A stretch of DNA of 64,000 nucleotides from Marinomonas atlantica (GCF_001639725.1 NZ_LTAW01000003.1:186001-250000), one strand, 5' to 3'. Shown: positions 46,632 through 56,607, numbered from the stretch's first letter. The notes: generated by a model from the sequence alone, not told the origin. Translations and numbers: made by a program.

Positions 46632-48453
46632 AGTAAACTGTCTTGGTTGGGTTATTTGACAATAAGGCGTCAAGGCGTGCTTTGACTTCTTCTTTGGTCG
46701 GCTCACCTACTAAAGAATAGTTGTCTAATAGTCGTCCTTTAGTATCAAAAAACAACATTGCAGGCGGGCCAAACAGCTGAAATTGTTTAAGTAGTGCTTG
46801 ATTTTGCGCGTTGTTCTCTGTGACATCGACTTGAACAAAGGTGACCATGTTTAAAAGTGGCAATATGTCAGGGTGTTTAAACACTTTTTCTTCTGTGATT
46901 TTGCAGCTTATACACCAATCGGCATAAAGATCGATGACAACAGGCAATGTGCTACTTTGCTGAATGAGCTTTAGCTCCTCCAAAGAACCAATGGTTTCAT
47001 AATAGGGTACGCTAATACTTTGTTGTTGAGCGTTATTTGGCGAAGCAGTTAGCCTATTAAGTGGCGTTGTTGGGTTATGACTGCCCGTAAAACCGCCTAT
47101 TATTTCTGCAAATCCAACAATAAAGGTAAGCAAAGCAATAAACCATCGTACCGGATGAGACGTGCCGGTATTGATACGGTGAAAGAAATATGCTGCCAGG
47201 GACAGGCTTAGTAACCCCCACATGAACAGATGGTAGGTCTCTGCTAGCCAGCGATTGGCAAGCCAGATCGCAAGGCCTAGCATGGCAAATCCCATCAGTT
47301 TTTTAATATCTTCTAACCAAGCGCCATTTTTGGGTAACACCTTGCTTCCCAGTGCGCCCACAAGCAGCAGTGGCATACCCATGCCAAGCCCCATAGTGAA
47401 TAATGCCAATGCACCATAGGCCGCATCTGACGTGGTGCTGATATACAGTACTACTCCTGCTAGTGGTGCGGAAACGCAGGGGGAAACAACCAATGTTGCA
47501 AATACGCCAGCGAAAAAGATACCGAGTGTACGTGAGCGATTGTTTTGAGATTTATTAGAAAGAGTGTTGAGGCGAGCTTGAAGGCCACTGGGTAAACGCA
47601 ATTCATAAACACCGAACATTGCCAGTGAGAGTGCAACGAATAGTAAGGCACTGATGAACAGAATGGATGGGCTTTGAAGTGCTGCTTGAAGGTTTAGTTG
47701 AGTTCCAAACCAGCCTGCCAGCGCGCCAATAAAGCCGTAAGTCGCCGCCATGCCAAGGACGTAGATGGCTGAAAGATAGAGCCCAGACCAGCCTTTTGCT
47801 TTACTGCCCACGACGATAGTACTCACTATCGGTATCATAGGAAGTACGCATGGTGTAAATGATAGTAGTAGACCTATTCCAAACATAATCAGCAGCATGT
47901 TGACAAAGGATGCTTGGCTAATAAGGTTTGTTACTTGTTGTGCTTCTGAAAGCTCAAATGTACTAAAAGAGGCTGTGTCAGTGCTGTTACTCGTTGTGGT
48001 TATAGCCTGTTGCGGAAACTCCACTGACATTGGCACTTTCTGTGGTGGATAGCATAGCCCTTTTTCAGCACAACCTTGATAGCTAATGATAAAGTCGACT
48101 TGTTTGGACGTGTCTTGGTTATCCAAAGAAAGCGGGAGTTTTAAACGTTCATGGTAGACTTCGACTTCACCAAAGTAAGGGTCTTGTTTCAGTTCACCGT
48201 TTGGAATGTTGGCGAAACCTAACGAAGGTTCTTTGTCGCTTGTGACGTTTAGTTGATGGCGATATAAGTAGTAGCCATCGGTGATGTGCCATGTGGCCCA
48301 TACTTGCCCCTCAGAGTCACTGTTGACTGACAAACTAAAAGCTTGATCAACAGGAAGAAACTCCGGCTCGGAGTTAAAAGGCGAGCTAAAGTTGAACGCC
48401 ATGGCGACGTTGGATAAAAGTAGAGTCGTAAACACAGCGATAAATCGCATCAT
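46630..48453 (-). CDS. dsbD: Thiol:disulfide interchange protein DsbD
   Basis: 607 residues from the ATG at 48453. The longer reading frame starts at a TTG at 48498 and would place a soluble stretch before the signal peptide. The signal ends at about AMA/F. The N-terminal alpha domain has the Cys pair in GCAEKGLCYPP, the membrane domain has SFTPCVLPMIP and VVSPCVSAPLAG, and the C-terminal thioredoxin domain has WCISC. It carries electrons from cytoplasmic thioredoxin to periplasmic DsbC-type proteins. Confidence 0.93.
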   Translation of the reverse strand: MMRFIAVFTTLLLSNVAMAFNFSSPFNSEPEFLPVDQAFSLSVNSDSEGQVWATWHITDGYYLYRHQLNVTSDKEPSLGFANIPNGELKQDPYFGEVEVYHERLKLPLSLDNQDTSKQVDFIISYQGCAEKGLCYPPQKVPMSVEFPQQAITTTSNSTDTASFSTFELSEAQQVTNLISQASFVNMLLIMFGIGLLLSFTPCVLPMIPIVSTIVVGSKAKGWSGLYLSAIYVLGMAATYGFIGALAGWFGTQLNLQAALQSPSILFISALLFVALSLAMFGVYELRLPSGLQARLNTLSNKSQNNRSRTLGIFFAGVFATLVVSPCVSAPLAGVVLYISTTSDAAYGALALFTMGLGMGMPLLLVGALGSKVLPKNGAWLEDIKKLMGFAMLGLAIWLANRWLAETYHLFMWGLLSLSLAAYFFHRINTGTSHPVRWFIALLTFIVGFAEIIGGFTGSHNPTTPLNRLTASPNNAQQQSISVPYYETIGSLEELKLIQQSSTLPVVIDLYADWCISCKITEEKVFKHPDILPLLNMVTFVQVDVTENNAQNQALLKQFQLFGPPAMLFFDTKGRLLDNYSLVGEPTKEEVKARLDALLSNNPTKTVY

Positions 48454-48552
48454 AGAATATAGCTCATATTGTTGCGAGAGAGGTTTCTTCAGTCCCAAAG
48501 GCGCTATAGACTAACAACGGGCGTGAAAGTTTCCAAATGTCTAGGAGTTCTC

Positions 48553-49338
48553 TTGATAAAAAAAGCGCTTTTCTTACTTACTTCGACAATGTTTTTGTCG
48601 GGTTGTACAACGTTATCGAGTGATAATTGGTGGCACACTGATCTGCCTGTTGAGACATCTAACAAGCAAGATGGCGCGTATAGGCAAGCACCTGTAACGC
48701 AGAGAACTGACAATAAGGTTAGTGTTAAGCGCCAGTCTAAGGTGACGCGAGCGCAAGCAGTGACTGCGAATATTATCCGTGAAGGGCAAATGGCTTTATC
48801 GGAAAATCGCTTGTTGACCCCAGAAGGGGATAATGCAAATTTGTACTTTCAGATTGCGTTAGGGCGTGACCCAGGAAACTACGATGCAACGATTGGTATC
48901 GCTGCGATTGTGGACAAATACTTGGCTTGGGCCATCCAATCAGCAAATGCCGCTGATTTTAAAAGTGCTGAGCAATTTATTGAGCGAGCTAAACGAGTTA
49001 ACCCAAGAGATCCAAACATTCAAGAAATTGAGGTACGGGTAGAACAGAAGCAGGTCGTTGATGACCACGCTTCGCAAGCAGATCAACAGTTTGCCTCGGA
49101 AGATATATTTCATCTACCCGATGATCTTTTTCAATTGAGTGAAGAAAAAATTCTTTCTCATATTCAGCCTATTATTGATAGAGTTGAAAAGACACAAGGC
49201 TCAATCGAGATTCATTGGCCAAGAGATAAAGAAGGTCGACTGCTATATCAAATTATTAATAGTAGAACACCAAATTTTCGTGTTCGAGCCATGACTTTTC
49301 TTAGTTCGGAACACACAGTTGAAGTTTTAGTTAATTAA
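48553..49338 (+). CDS. Lipoprotein of unknown function
   Basis: 261 residues from the TTG at 48553, where AGGAG lies five bases upstream and a lipoprotein signal begins (IKKALFLLTSTMFLSGC). The frame extends upstream to 48469 but without a signal. Mature region: an early helical part with TPR-like pieces (ADFKSAEQFIERAKRVNP) and a C-terminal domain (SIEIHWPRDKEGRLLYQI). Family not recognised. It is operonic with the DUF2333 gene 15 bases downstream. Confidence 0.72.
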   Translation: MIKKALFLLTSTMFLSGCTTLSSDNWWHTDLPVETSNKQDGAYRQAPVTQRTDNKVSVKRQSKVTRAQAVTANIIREGQMALSENRLLTPEGDNANLYFQIALGRDPGNYDATIGIAAIVDKYLAWAIQSANAADFKSAEQFIERAKRVNPRDPNIQEIEVRVEQKQVVDDHASQADQQFASEDIFHLPDDLFQLSEEKILSHIQPIIDRVEKTQGSIEIHWPRDKEGRLLYQIINSRTPNFRVRAMTFLSSEHTVEVLVN

Positions 49339-49353
49339 CATGGGAACGCATCA

Positions 49354-50394
49354 ATGGCGAAATTTATCGATAAGATAGCCTTCTGGAAAACAAGCCTGCC
49401 TAAAGTAGGTAGATCTGCCTTTGCAGCTGTCGTTGTACTGGTCATTTTCTTGTTTGCTTTGGGTATTTATTGGAACTCTGAACCAGATCAGTTTGATGTG
49501 GTTGCAGTGGCAAAAGAGCGTGCTGAAGAGCGTGGCTACTTGAATAACAGTAAGCAGTTGGTTACTGGTTACACGATGACTAATACGCTTTACAGCTTGG
49601 TTGATACGTTACTTGAGAAACCAGGCGGCTTTATTTCCAATGATATTATGCCTCCGGGGGTATTGATGGATAACATGCCGTCTTGGGAGTTTGGTGTCAT
49701 GGTACAGGTTCGTGATTTAGCGCGTGCTTTACGAAAAGAGTTTAGCCGGAGCCAATCTCAATCTACTGAGGATGTAAACCTTAAAATTGCAGAGCCGCAG
49801 TATAACTTTGATACCAACAGCTGGGCCCTTCCGTCGAGTGAAAGTGAGTATCGCCGTGGTAACGCTGAATTGCTTAAATACCTAGATCGTTTGGCTAATA
49901 AAGCGGACAACGCTCAGTTCTACTCTCGCGCTGACAATTTAGCGGATTACTTATCTGATGCTTCGACGCGTCTGGGTAGTTTGTCTCAGCGATTGTCTGC
50001 CAGTGTGGTAAAAGAGCGCGAGAATACAGATTTAGCGGGTGATGCAGAAGCTCGTCAATCAACGGCAAACGGTTCTTACCAGAATGTTAAGACGCCATGG
50101 ACACAGATCGATAATGTGTTCTATGAAGCACGTGGTGCAAGCTGGGCATTGATTCATATTCTTAAATCTGTAGAGGTTGATTTTGCACAGACGCTACAGA
50201 AGAAAAATGCCATGGTTAGTTTACGTCAAATTATTCGTGAGCTAGAAGCAACGCAAGAAACAGTATGGTCGCCTATGATATTGAATGGCAGTGGCTTTGG
50301 TTTGTTGGCTAACCACTCATTGGTAATGGCGTCTTACATGTCTCGTGCGAATGCACAGATCATCGACCTAGTTAGGTTGTTGAAACAAGGCTAA
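49354..50394 (+). CDS. DUF2333 family membrane protein
   Basis: 346 residues. One N-terminal membrane helix (AFAAVVVLVIFLFALGIYW) then a mostly helical periplasmic part with GYTMTNTLYSLVDTLLEKPGG and DIMPPGVLMDNMPSWEFG, which are DUF2333 hallmarks. The role is unknown; such proteins are common in Pseudomonas and Oceanospirillales. It sits between the lipoprotein and GNAT genes. Confidence 0.85.
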   Translation: MAKFIDKIAFWKTSLPKVGRSAFAAVVVLVIFLFALGIYWNSEPDQFDVVAVAKERAEERGYLNNSKQLVTGYTMTNTLYSLVDTLLEKPGGFISNDIMPPGVLMDNMPSWEFGVMVQVRDLARALRKEFSRSQSQSTEDVNLKIAEPQYNFDTNSWALPSSESEYRRGNAELLKYLDRLANKADNAQFYSRADNLADYLSDASTRLGSLSQRLSASVVKERENTDLAGDAEARQSTANGSYQNVKTPWTQIDNVFYEARGASWALIHILKSVEVDFAQTLQKKNAMVSLRQIIRELEATQETVWSPMILNGSGFGLLANHSLVMASYMSRANAQIIDLVRLLKQG

Positions 50395-50400
50395 TAAATC

Positions 50401-50895
50401 TTGAGCGATTTAGCTAATACGGCGCGTGCGGCTATTATAGACGACGCGCCGTCTATTCTTTCAATTTTTCTTGAATCAGTAGAGCAAACTGGCGTAAAAG
50501 GGGAAATCAACCTCCTTAGTGTTGTCGACTGGATCGACAATGCAAATGACCAGTATCCTTTATGGGTGCTAGAAAAAGACAATGACATCATTGCTTGGTG
50601 TGCATTAGAAGCGTTTTACGGATTACCTGCATTAGAGGGTGTAGCCGAAGTGGCGATCTACATTGCATTGCAGCATCAACGCCAAGGCCTCGGGAGTCAG
50701 CTTTTAGCGTTATTGGAACAGCATGCCATTAATCACAAAAGGCATTCTTTAGTCGCTTATGTTGTGTCTGATAATAACAATAGCCTGCAGTTCTTTTTCC
50801 AAAATGCTTTCAAGCAGTGGGGCAGTTTACCGTCAGTGGTTCGTAGCGGTGATATTGTCAGCGACCTAAAGTTGTTAGGCCGCCAGCTTGATTGA
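50401..50895 (+). CDS. GNAT-family N-acetyltransferase
   Basis: 164 residues with a TTG start six bases after the DUF2333 stop. The acetyl-CoA motif A is VAIYIALQHQRQGLGSQLLALL (QxxGxG loop), with NNSLQFFFQNAF as motif B. The fold matches PAT/Bar-type acetyltransferases of small amines such as phosphinothricin, but the substrate is unknown. Nine bases separate it from the convergent dNTPase gene. Confidence 0.82.
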   Translation: MSDLANTARAAIIDDAPSILSIFLESVEQTGVKGEINLLSVVDWIDNANDQYPLWVLEKDNDIIAWCALEAFYGLPALEGVAEVAIYIALQHQRQGLGSQLLALLEQHAINHKRHSLVAYVVSDNNNSLQFFFQNAFKQWGSLPSVVRSGDIVSDLKLLGRQLD

Positions 50896-50904
50896 GTAGC
50901 GAAA

Positions 50905-52251
50905 CTAAATTGGCTCAAACACAGAGCCTGAGCTAGGAACGAACAGTGTTTTGTACATTCGACTTGCGTAATCATCACTCATCGACGCCATGTAGTCACA
51001 AATAATGCGATAACCATGACCTCCCTTTTCAGTATCTTGATGCCATTCTTTAGCTAAATCTTTAGGCAATAAGCGTGCGGGGTCTGCTGCGAGTGCTTCA
51101 AACATTTCAAGCAACATTTGTTGGCCCTTGTAAACCAATATTTGCACTTCTGGACGCATAATGATGTGTTGCATCTCAAACTCTTTAAATAGATTCAGAG
51201 CTTCGCGCTCAGCATCAGGTAAATCGGCTTGGAATCGAAGTAGAGGATGGTTAAATTCTTTTTTTTCTATGACATAACATGATGTGATAAACCAGCTAAC
51301 TAAGTCTCCAATGGCTTTTTTGCGTAAGTGACTTTGTTTGCTGAACAGCTGAGATTCTATGCGTTCAAGATTGTGGTTTAGAAAATCACTGTCAATCGCG
51401 TTAAGCTTGGGCTTTAAATACTGTTGCCACATGTCACGAGTCACCATGCCTAATACGATAGCATCTTCCATGTCATGAACGCCGTAGGCAATATCGTCAG
51501 CTAGATCCATGATGGAAGTATCGAAACCACAATACGCTGTTCTGCCATGAGCGTTAGGATGTGGACGTGTTACTTGGCTTAGAGTGTCCCGATCAGTTTG
51601 TTCAAAGGGTTCGAGGATCCAATCTAAAAGTTCACTTTCTTCTTGATAAATGCATTTAGGTGGATGCCAATCTTTGGCTTTAAACTGACGAAAATTATCG
51701 GGTTTATTTGGATAGCTACCAACAACTGTTTGATATAGAGCCGGGTACTTTAAAACGCCCAACATAGTTCGACGAGAAACATCCATACCATAGGTTTCAG
51801 AATAAGAACCGCGTTTACCTAAAATGCGCAATGACTGACCGTTGCCTTCAAAACCTCCGTATTCCGTCATCATATAGTTGAGAGCCACTTCACCACCGTG
51901 TCCAAAAGGTGGATGACCGATATCATGGCTCAAGCAAATGGTCTCCATAAGAGAATCACTCGCTAGCCAAGGTTGGAATGGGGCGTGACTTGGGTTTGAC
52001 AATTGCAGCTGGTAGACAATGCCACCGCCTATTTGAGCAACCTCAAGCGAGTGTGTGAGGCGTGTTCGACTGTAGTCATTTTGACGTATAGCAAGGATTT
52101 GGGTTTTGGATTGAAGTCGACGAAAGGCGGCGCTGTGAATGATCCTCGCTCGGTCTCTTTGATATACATCACGATGGTCATTACTTCTTTCAACACGAGG
52201 GCCCGATCGACGGACCATCCATTCGGTTAGATCAAAATTGTCGTTTATCAT
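50905..52251 (-). CDS. dGTPase-family HD-domain dNTP triphosphohydrolase
   Basis: 448 residues. The HD metal ligands are in RLTHSLEVAQI, the HD of CLSHDIGHPPFGHGGE, and DLADDIAYGVHDMEDA. It splits dNTPs to nucleosides and triphosphate. Whether it is dGTP-specific or broad, or acts in phage defence as some family members do, cannot be read from the sequence. There are no adjacent defence genes. Confidence 0.92.
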   Translation of the reverse strand: MINDNFDLTEWMVRRSGPRVERSNDHRDVYQRDRARIIHSAAFRRLQSKTQILAIRQNDYSRTRLTHSLEVAQIGGGIVYQLQLSNPSHAPFQPWLASDSLMETICLSHDIGHPPFGHGGEVALNYMMTEYGGFEGNGQSLRILGKRGSYSETYGMDVSRRTMLGVLKYPALYQTVVGSYPNKPDNFRQFKAKDWHPPKCIYQEESELLDWILEPFEQTDRDTLSQVTRPHPNAHGRTAYCGFDTSIMDLADDIAYGVHDMEDAIVLGMVTRDMWQQYLKPKLNAIDSDFLNHNLERIESQLFSKQSHLRKKAIGDLVSWFITSCYVIEKKEFNHPLLRFQADLPDAEREALNLFKEFEMQHIIMRPEVQILVYKGQQMLLEMFEALAADPARLLPKDLAKEWHQDTEKGGHGYRIICDYMASMSDDYASRMYKTLFVPSSGSVFEPI

Positions 52252-52362
52252 ACTTCATTGCTCTACCAATATTGTCTAATCAGTCTTTCATTAAAATACG
52301 ATATAGGTCAATGCCTGACTCAGCTGGAGTAGGCATAATGTTCATCATCATAAGGAAACATT

Positions 52363-52668
52363 ATGCTAAACACACAACACCTCATTACATTTAGAACGCT
52401 AGTAGAAACGGGTAGTTTCACGCAGACGGCTCGTAAGCTTGGGTTAACCCAGCCTGCAGTGAGTCAGCATATTCAAAAGCTAGAAAAAGGGCTTGGCGAA
52501 TCGCTGTTGATTCGTCACGGTCGGTCGACCGAATTAACTGAAGCTGGACAAGTGTTGTATAAACATGTTCAGGATTTAGGAAGCTGCTACGAGAAGTTTG
52601 TGGGCAAGTGGCAAAATTACATTGCTCAAAAAAGCCCTGAAGAGCAGCAGTCAAGAAAAAGCGCCTAA
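52363..52668 (+). CDS. Stand-alone LysR-type DNA-binding domain protein
   Basis: 101 residues; only the LysR winged HTH (LNTQHLITFRTLVETGSFTQTARKLGLTQPAVSQHIQKLE ... about residues 3-62) and a 35-residue helix. The ~200-residue substrate-binding domain of LysR proteins is absent, and no continuation frame is visible: the stop at 52666 sits in a terminator stem before cysH. AAGGAAA precedes the ATG, so the short form is probably expressed. It may be a complete small repressor or a decayed gene. Confidence 0.8.
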   Translation: MLNTQHLITFRTLVETGSFTQTARKLGLTQPAVSQHIQKLEKGLGESLLIRHGRSTELTEAGQVLYKHVQDLGSCYEKFVGKWQNYIAQKSPEEQQSRKSA

Positions 52669-52689
52669 GGAGTGATCTTTAGGCGCTTT
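52658..52689. terminator. Terminator between the LysR-type gene and cysH
   Basis: AAAGCGCCTAA / TTAGGCGCTTT, a perfect 11-base stem with nine-base loop, containing the plus-strand stop codon. On the minus strand TTTTTC follows, on the plus strand only TTTC, so it mainly ends cysH. Confidence 0.75.
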
Positions 52690-52692
52690 CAG

Positions 52693-53427
52693 TTAAGCTT
52701 GTTTTGTTGGGATGATATTGCCAACATGCAGACCACATTCTTTATGCTCTGACTCTTCCCACCACCAGCGTCCTTCGCGTTCATGTTGGTTCGGTAATAC
52801 GGGACGTGTACAAGGTTCGCAACCAATACTGGTGAAGCCTTTATGATGCAATTCGTTAAAAGGCACTTCGAATACTTTTATGTAGTTCCAAACGTCTTCA
52901 GATGACCAGTTTGCCAATGGATTAAACTTGTAAAGAGGGTTAGCTTCAGAGCTGAATGCACTATCTAGCTCGGCAAAATCCAGTTGGTTACGTGTACCGT
53001 GACTTTGATCTTTACGCTGTCCCGTAATCCAAGCATCCAATGTTGCAAGCTTTTTACGAAGGGGGGCTACTTTACGTATGCCGCAACATTCTTTATGACC
53101 ATCTTCGAAGAAACTAAACAAACCTTTTTCTTTGGTAAAGGCTTCTAGTTTTTCTGCATCAGGAGACATGATGTCAATTTCAATATTGTAATGTTTACGC
53201 ACCTGCTCAATAAAACGGTACGTATCTGAGTGCAAGCGGCCTGTATCGAGAGAAAATACACTTACGTCTTTCTTAGCTTTTACAGCCATATCAATCAATA
53301 CAACATCTTCAGCACCACTAAAAGAGATAGCAATATTGTCGAATTCTTTTATCGCACTGTGAATAATTTTTTGAGCCTCATCGGCTTTGTGGTTATCAAT
53401 GAAGGCTTCTAGGTCAAAGTTGGACAT
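52693..53427 (-). CDS. cysH: Phosphoadenylyl/adenylyl-sulfate reductase, [4Fe-4S] type
   Basis: 244 residues. PP-loop type [14 protein letters not shown], the cluster ligands KECCGIRK and GCEPCTRPV (CC plus CXXC), and the catalytic Cys in the C-terminal KECGLH. The CC/CXXC set marks the APS-type reductase as in Pseudomonas, not the cluster-free enterobacterial PAPS reductase. It yields sulfite in sulfur assimilation. Isolated from other cys genes here. Confidence 0.94.
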   Translation of the reverse strand: MSNFDLEAFIDNHKADEAQKIIHSAIKEFDNIAISFSGAEDVVLIDMAVKAKKDVSVFSLDTGRLHSDTYRFIEQVRKHYNIEIDIMSPDAEKLEAFTKEKGLFSFFEDGHKECCGIRKVAPLRKKLATLDAWITGQRKDQSHGTRNQLDFAELDSAFSSEANPLYKFNPLANWSSEDVWNYIKVFEVPFNELHHKGFTSIGCEPCTRPVLPNQHEREGRWWWEESEHKECGLHVGNIIPTKQA

Positions 53428-53526
53428 CGTTTCCTATCCTAGTCTTGAGCAAATTTGGCTGTACCATAGCAAGTAAAGCAGGGGAGATAAAATACAAAAG
53501 CTGCCTATCCTTATAATGCAATAAGG

Positions 53527-54177
53527 TTATTTGCGAGAATGATTTTCAATCACCTGGTAGAGGCCGAAAATAATGCCGGCGGTAACCCCCCATATTTGTA
53601 AACCATTATATATAATTTCAAAATAGCCGCGTTTTAAGTTGCCTATCTCTTTTTCGATGTAGCGGAAGTTACTGGGGTCTAATAAGTGATTTAAAGGTAC
53701 CCAGTGCACTTGCTCAACTTCGACTTCACTCAAACTTAATTCACTCATTCGAGTCATTTCCGCGACGACGGGTTTGATGCAAAAGCCAGAGATTGAACAG
53801 TATTCTCCAAGGTCACCAAGCAATTCAAAGCAGTCAGGGGCAAGACCAACTTCTTCTAATGTTTCTCTCAACGCGGTGTATTGGATACTGGCGTCTTCAG
53901 CGTCGTGTTTGCCACCAGGAAAAGCAATTTGGCCTGGGTGGTTTCGCATATTCAAAGAACGCTGAGTAAGCAGTACTTGAAGTTGATTTTCGATAGGGCA
54001 ATGGTAAATAGGAATAAGTACTGCTGCTGCACGGTAGACGTGACGATAAGCGTGCGGAGCAATTTTCTGATCCGGGTTGTAGATTTTAGTTGGCGTCTCA
54101 CCGCCCAAAGCTGCTCGAATTTCATCGATTGTCGGTGTAATAGCACGAGATTCTAAAAAGCGTGAGACATCAACCAT
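53527..54177 (-). CDS. nudL: NUDIX hydrolase NudL (CoA pyrophosphatase type)
   Basis: 216 residues. The UPF0035/CoA motif is LLTQRSLNMRNHPGQIAFPGG, directly followed by the Nudix box GGKHDAEDASIQ...ALRETLEEVGL. The predicted activity is cleavage of CoA to 4'-phosphopantetheine and ADP. It starts six bases after the pabB stop and is therefore co-transcribed. Confidence 0.9.
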   Translation of the reverse strand: MVDVSRFLESRAITPTIDEIRAALGGETPTKIYNPDQKIAPHAYRHVYRAAAVLIPIYHCPIENQLQVLLTQRSLNMRNHPGQIAFPGGKHDAEDASIQYTALRETLEEVGLAPDCFELLGDLGEYCSISGFCIKPVVAEMTRMSELSLSEVEVEQVHWVPLNHLLDPSNFRYIEKEIGNLKRGYFEIIYNGLQIWGVTAGIIFGLYQVIENHSRK

Positions 54178-54183
54178 ATATCG

Positions 54184-55578
54184 TTACCTGAGAAAGAGCT
54201 TCTCTAAAGTATGGGTTAAACGGCCTATTTTGGTAAAGGTTTCTTGATACTCTTCTTCGCAGACAGAGTCTGCAACAAGTCCACCTCCTGCCCAGCAGTG
54301 TAATTTTAGCCCATCTGCAATGAGTGTTCGAATGGTAATACTAGAATCCATTTGACCGTTACAACCAAAATAGATCATTGAGCCACAATAAACGCTGCGC
54401 TCATGGGGTTCTAGTTCATCGATGATCTGCATAGCTCGTACTTTGGGCGCACCAGTGATTGAGCCGCCAGGAAAGCTTTCTTGAAAAACTTTTAAAGCAT
54501 CGCCTTTTTTTTCAATACGGCCTTCAACGGTCGAGACCATATGATGAACATTGGCGTAGCTTTCGAGTGCAAATAGCTTTGGTACCTTTACACTTCCTGT
54601 TACGCAGTTTTTGCCTAAGTCATTTCGTAATAAATCGACGATCATCAAGTTTTCGGCACGGTCTTTTTGGGAGGCCAAAAGTTCATCGGCTAAAGCTTGA
54701 TCCTCTTCCGTTGTGCCGCCACGTGGTCGAGTTCCTTTGATTGGCTTTGATTCAACTCGTCCGTTATCACAAAGAATAAAACGTTCGGGAGAATGGGACA
54801 GGACCGCGCGTCCATCCGGTAGCTGGAAGTAAGCGCCAAAGGGGGTCGGGCAGGTTTCTTTAAGTGCTAAGTAAGCAGACCAAGTTTGGCCTTGGTACGA
54901 GGCACTAAAACGTTGCGTTAAGTTGACTTGATAGCAGTCGCCAGCTTGAATGTAGTCTTGTACTTTCTGGAAGCGTTTGGCATAGCTTTCAGCCGTCATG
55001 TTTGCTTTGAAGGTGTCATGCAAAGCAAATTCAGCATTCAGTGATGGATCGTCATCCCTTGTCAGGCGTTCTTTGAGTTCTGCTTCGCTGAATTGACACC
55101 ACGGTGTGATGATAAGTGTCGTGAGCTGTTTATGATGATCAGTAATTAGTGCCCAACCATATAAACCTAATAAAATATGAGGCAGTTGAACATCTTCAAT
55201 CACATTTTGTGGCAATGTTTCAACGTAACGGCCAGCTTCGTAGCTGTAGTAGCCTAGCAGTCCACCATTGAAGGCGAGAGACGTGTCTGTTGACCAAGGT
55301 TGGCTCGTAATAAACTCAACAAGCTCAGTCAATAGATTCATAGGATTGTCCGTTACATTGGTTTGCACCAATGGTTCAACGAACCATTCTAAGGAGAAAT
55401 CTGAACCCTGTGCATTAACTACCGCTAACGGCGCTGCACTTAAAATATCCCAGCGTGTGTCACTGAATGACGCATGATTGCTATCAAATAAAATAGGATA
55501 AGAAAGATCGCTGAACTTTGGGAACAGTCGAGCAAGAGTGCTTTCATAAGGCAAACTAATGAGTTTGACTTCTGCCAT
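54184..55578 (-). CDS. pabB: Aminodeoxychorismate synthase component I
   Basis: 464 residues. Chorismate-binding-enzyme fold with SPERFI, ESKPIKGTRPRG, DLLRNDLGKNC, SFPGGSITGAPKVRAM and TIRTLIADG. The PIKGT lysine is the PabB-type residue that forms a covalent adduct with chorismate. The product is ADC for folate synthesis. No pabA or pabC is nearby. It is upstream of nudL. Confidence 0.95.
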   Translation of the reverse strand: MAEVKLISLPYESTLARLFPKFSDLSYPILFDSNHASFSDTRWDILSAAPLAVVNAQGSDFSLEWFVEPLVQTNVTDNPMNLLTELVEFITSQPWSTDTSLAFNGGLLGYYSYEAGRYVETLPQNVIEDVQLPHILLGLYGWALITDHHKQLTTLIITPWCQFSEAELKERLTRDDDPSLNAEFALHDTFKANMTAESYAKRFQKVQDYIQAGDCYQVNLTQRFSASYQGQTWSAYLALKETCPTPFGAYFQLPDGRAVLSHSPERFILCDNGRVESKPIKGTRPRGGTTEEDQALADELLASQKDRAENLMIVDLLRNDLGKNCVTGSVKVPKLFALESYANVHHMVSTVEGRIEKKGDALKVFQESFPGGSITGAPKVRAMQIIDELEPHERSVYCGSMIYFGCNGQMDSSITIRTLIADGLKLHCWAGGGLVADSVCEEEYQETFTKIGRLTHTLEKLFLR

Positions 55579-55666
55579 AATTAAGAACCACGTATATTTA
55601 AAGTGTTATCAAGCGTTTAGTGTCGCTATTTTACCCGAAATCTGGCTTTGAGTAGGAAGATTTAAA

Positions 55667-56527
55667 GTGTCCAAGAGAAAAAAATTGCAACTGATCGATA
55701 CAAAGCTGTCGTATCGATTAATTGAGGTGCCCAATAGCAAAACAGATGAGTGTTGTTTAATGCTTCATGGTGCTGGTGTTGCTGGCGAGCTGACGTATGG
55801 CCCAATGCTTGAGTATCTTACTCATTGGCGTTGGATTCTCCTACCCGATTTAAATGGTATGGGAGAATCTTTTTATCATGAACCCTCTGAAGCACCTTTA
55901 ACGATAGAGTCTTTATCAGGCGATATTCAAAGCTTACTTGCAGAATTAAATTGGCGCGAGTTCGATATTGTTGGCTACTCGCTTGGTGGGTTAGTTGCTC
56001 TGTACATAAATGCCGAATTAAAGGCAACACATGGAAAATCCCATAGATTAGCTTTGATGGAACCTGCGTCATTAGAACGTGAATGTGTGGAAACCCTAGC
56101 TGAGGTTCGCCAGCGTTATCGCCTTGCGTCTCAAACCATACGTGAAACAGGGGATGTAGAATTGGGGATTGCGCACTTTATGGAGGGGGTCTCCCCTAAT
56201 CGTCGTAAGCACCCAGTAGCTGAAGCAACCACTCAAAGCCGTTTAGCGCATCGGCCTTTGGGTTTTAGTTATGCTTTGGATGCAGTGACTGATTGGGTCG
56301 AAAAAGTGTCTATTAATGTCAGCCTTCGTGATGATTTACTTAACGCTGCGGATCAGGTGTATTTGTTATCAGGGGAATTAAGTCATGAATTATTGCGTCA
56401 GCATTACGATGTTTTAGCTGCGAGAAGCGAGGGCTGGCAGCATACATCTCTTTCAGGTTGCGATCATTCGTTACCGTTTCAAAAGCCTAGACAGATCGCA
56501 AAATACTTAGATTCATGGTTTTTGTAA
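55667..56527 (+). CDS. Alpha/beta-fold hydrolase
   Basis: 286 residues with a GTG start. The oxyanion-region LMLHGAGVAGEL, nucleophile elbow GYSLGGLV and catalytic His in GCDHSLPFQ are seen. The substrate is unknown. Divergent from pabB across 88 bases. Confidence 0.85.
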   Translation: MSKRKKLQLIDTKLSYRLIEVPNSKTDECCLMLHGAGVAGELTYGPMLEYLTHWRWILLPDLNGMGESFYHEPSEAPLTIESLSGDIQSLLAELNWREFDIVGYSLGGLVALYINAELKATHGKSHRLALMEPASLERECVETLAEVRQRYRLASQTIRETGDVELGIAHFMEGVSPNRRKHPVAEATTQSRLAHRPLGFSYALDAVTDWVEKVSINVSLRDDLLNAADQVYLLSGELSHELLRQHYDVLAARSEGWQHTSLSGCDHSLPFQKPRQIAKYLDSWFL

Positions 56528-56607
56528 ATAAATGTTGTTTTATTGCTCAAGCTTAAGAGGTTTTGGTCGATAACTGATCAACGGTAAAATTATTACGAGG
56601 AAGGGTT

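Noticed and set aside
48454-48498. TTG start of dsbD at 48498
   Set aside because: It puts 15 polar residues before a good signal peptide; the ATG at 48453 fits better.
50905-52251. Phage-defence island around the dNTPase
   Set aside because: The neighbours are core or unrelated genes; the family is widespread as housekeeping.
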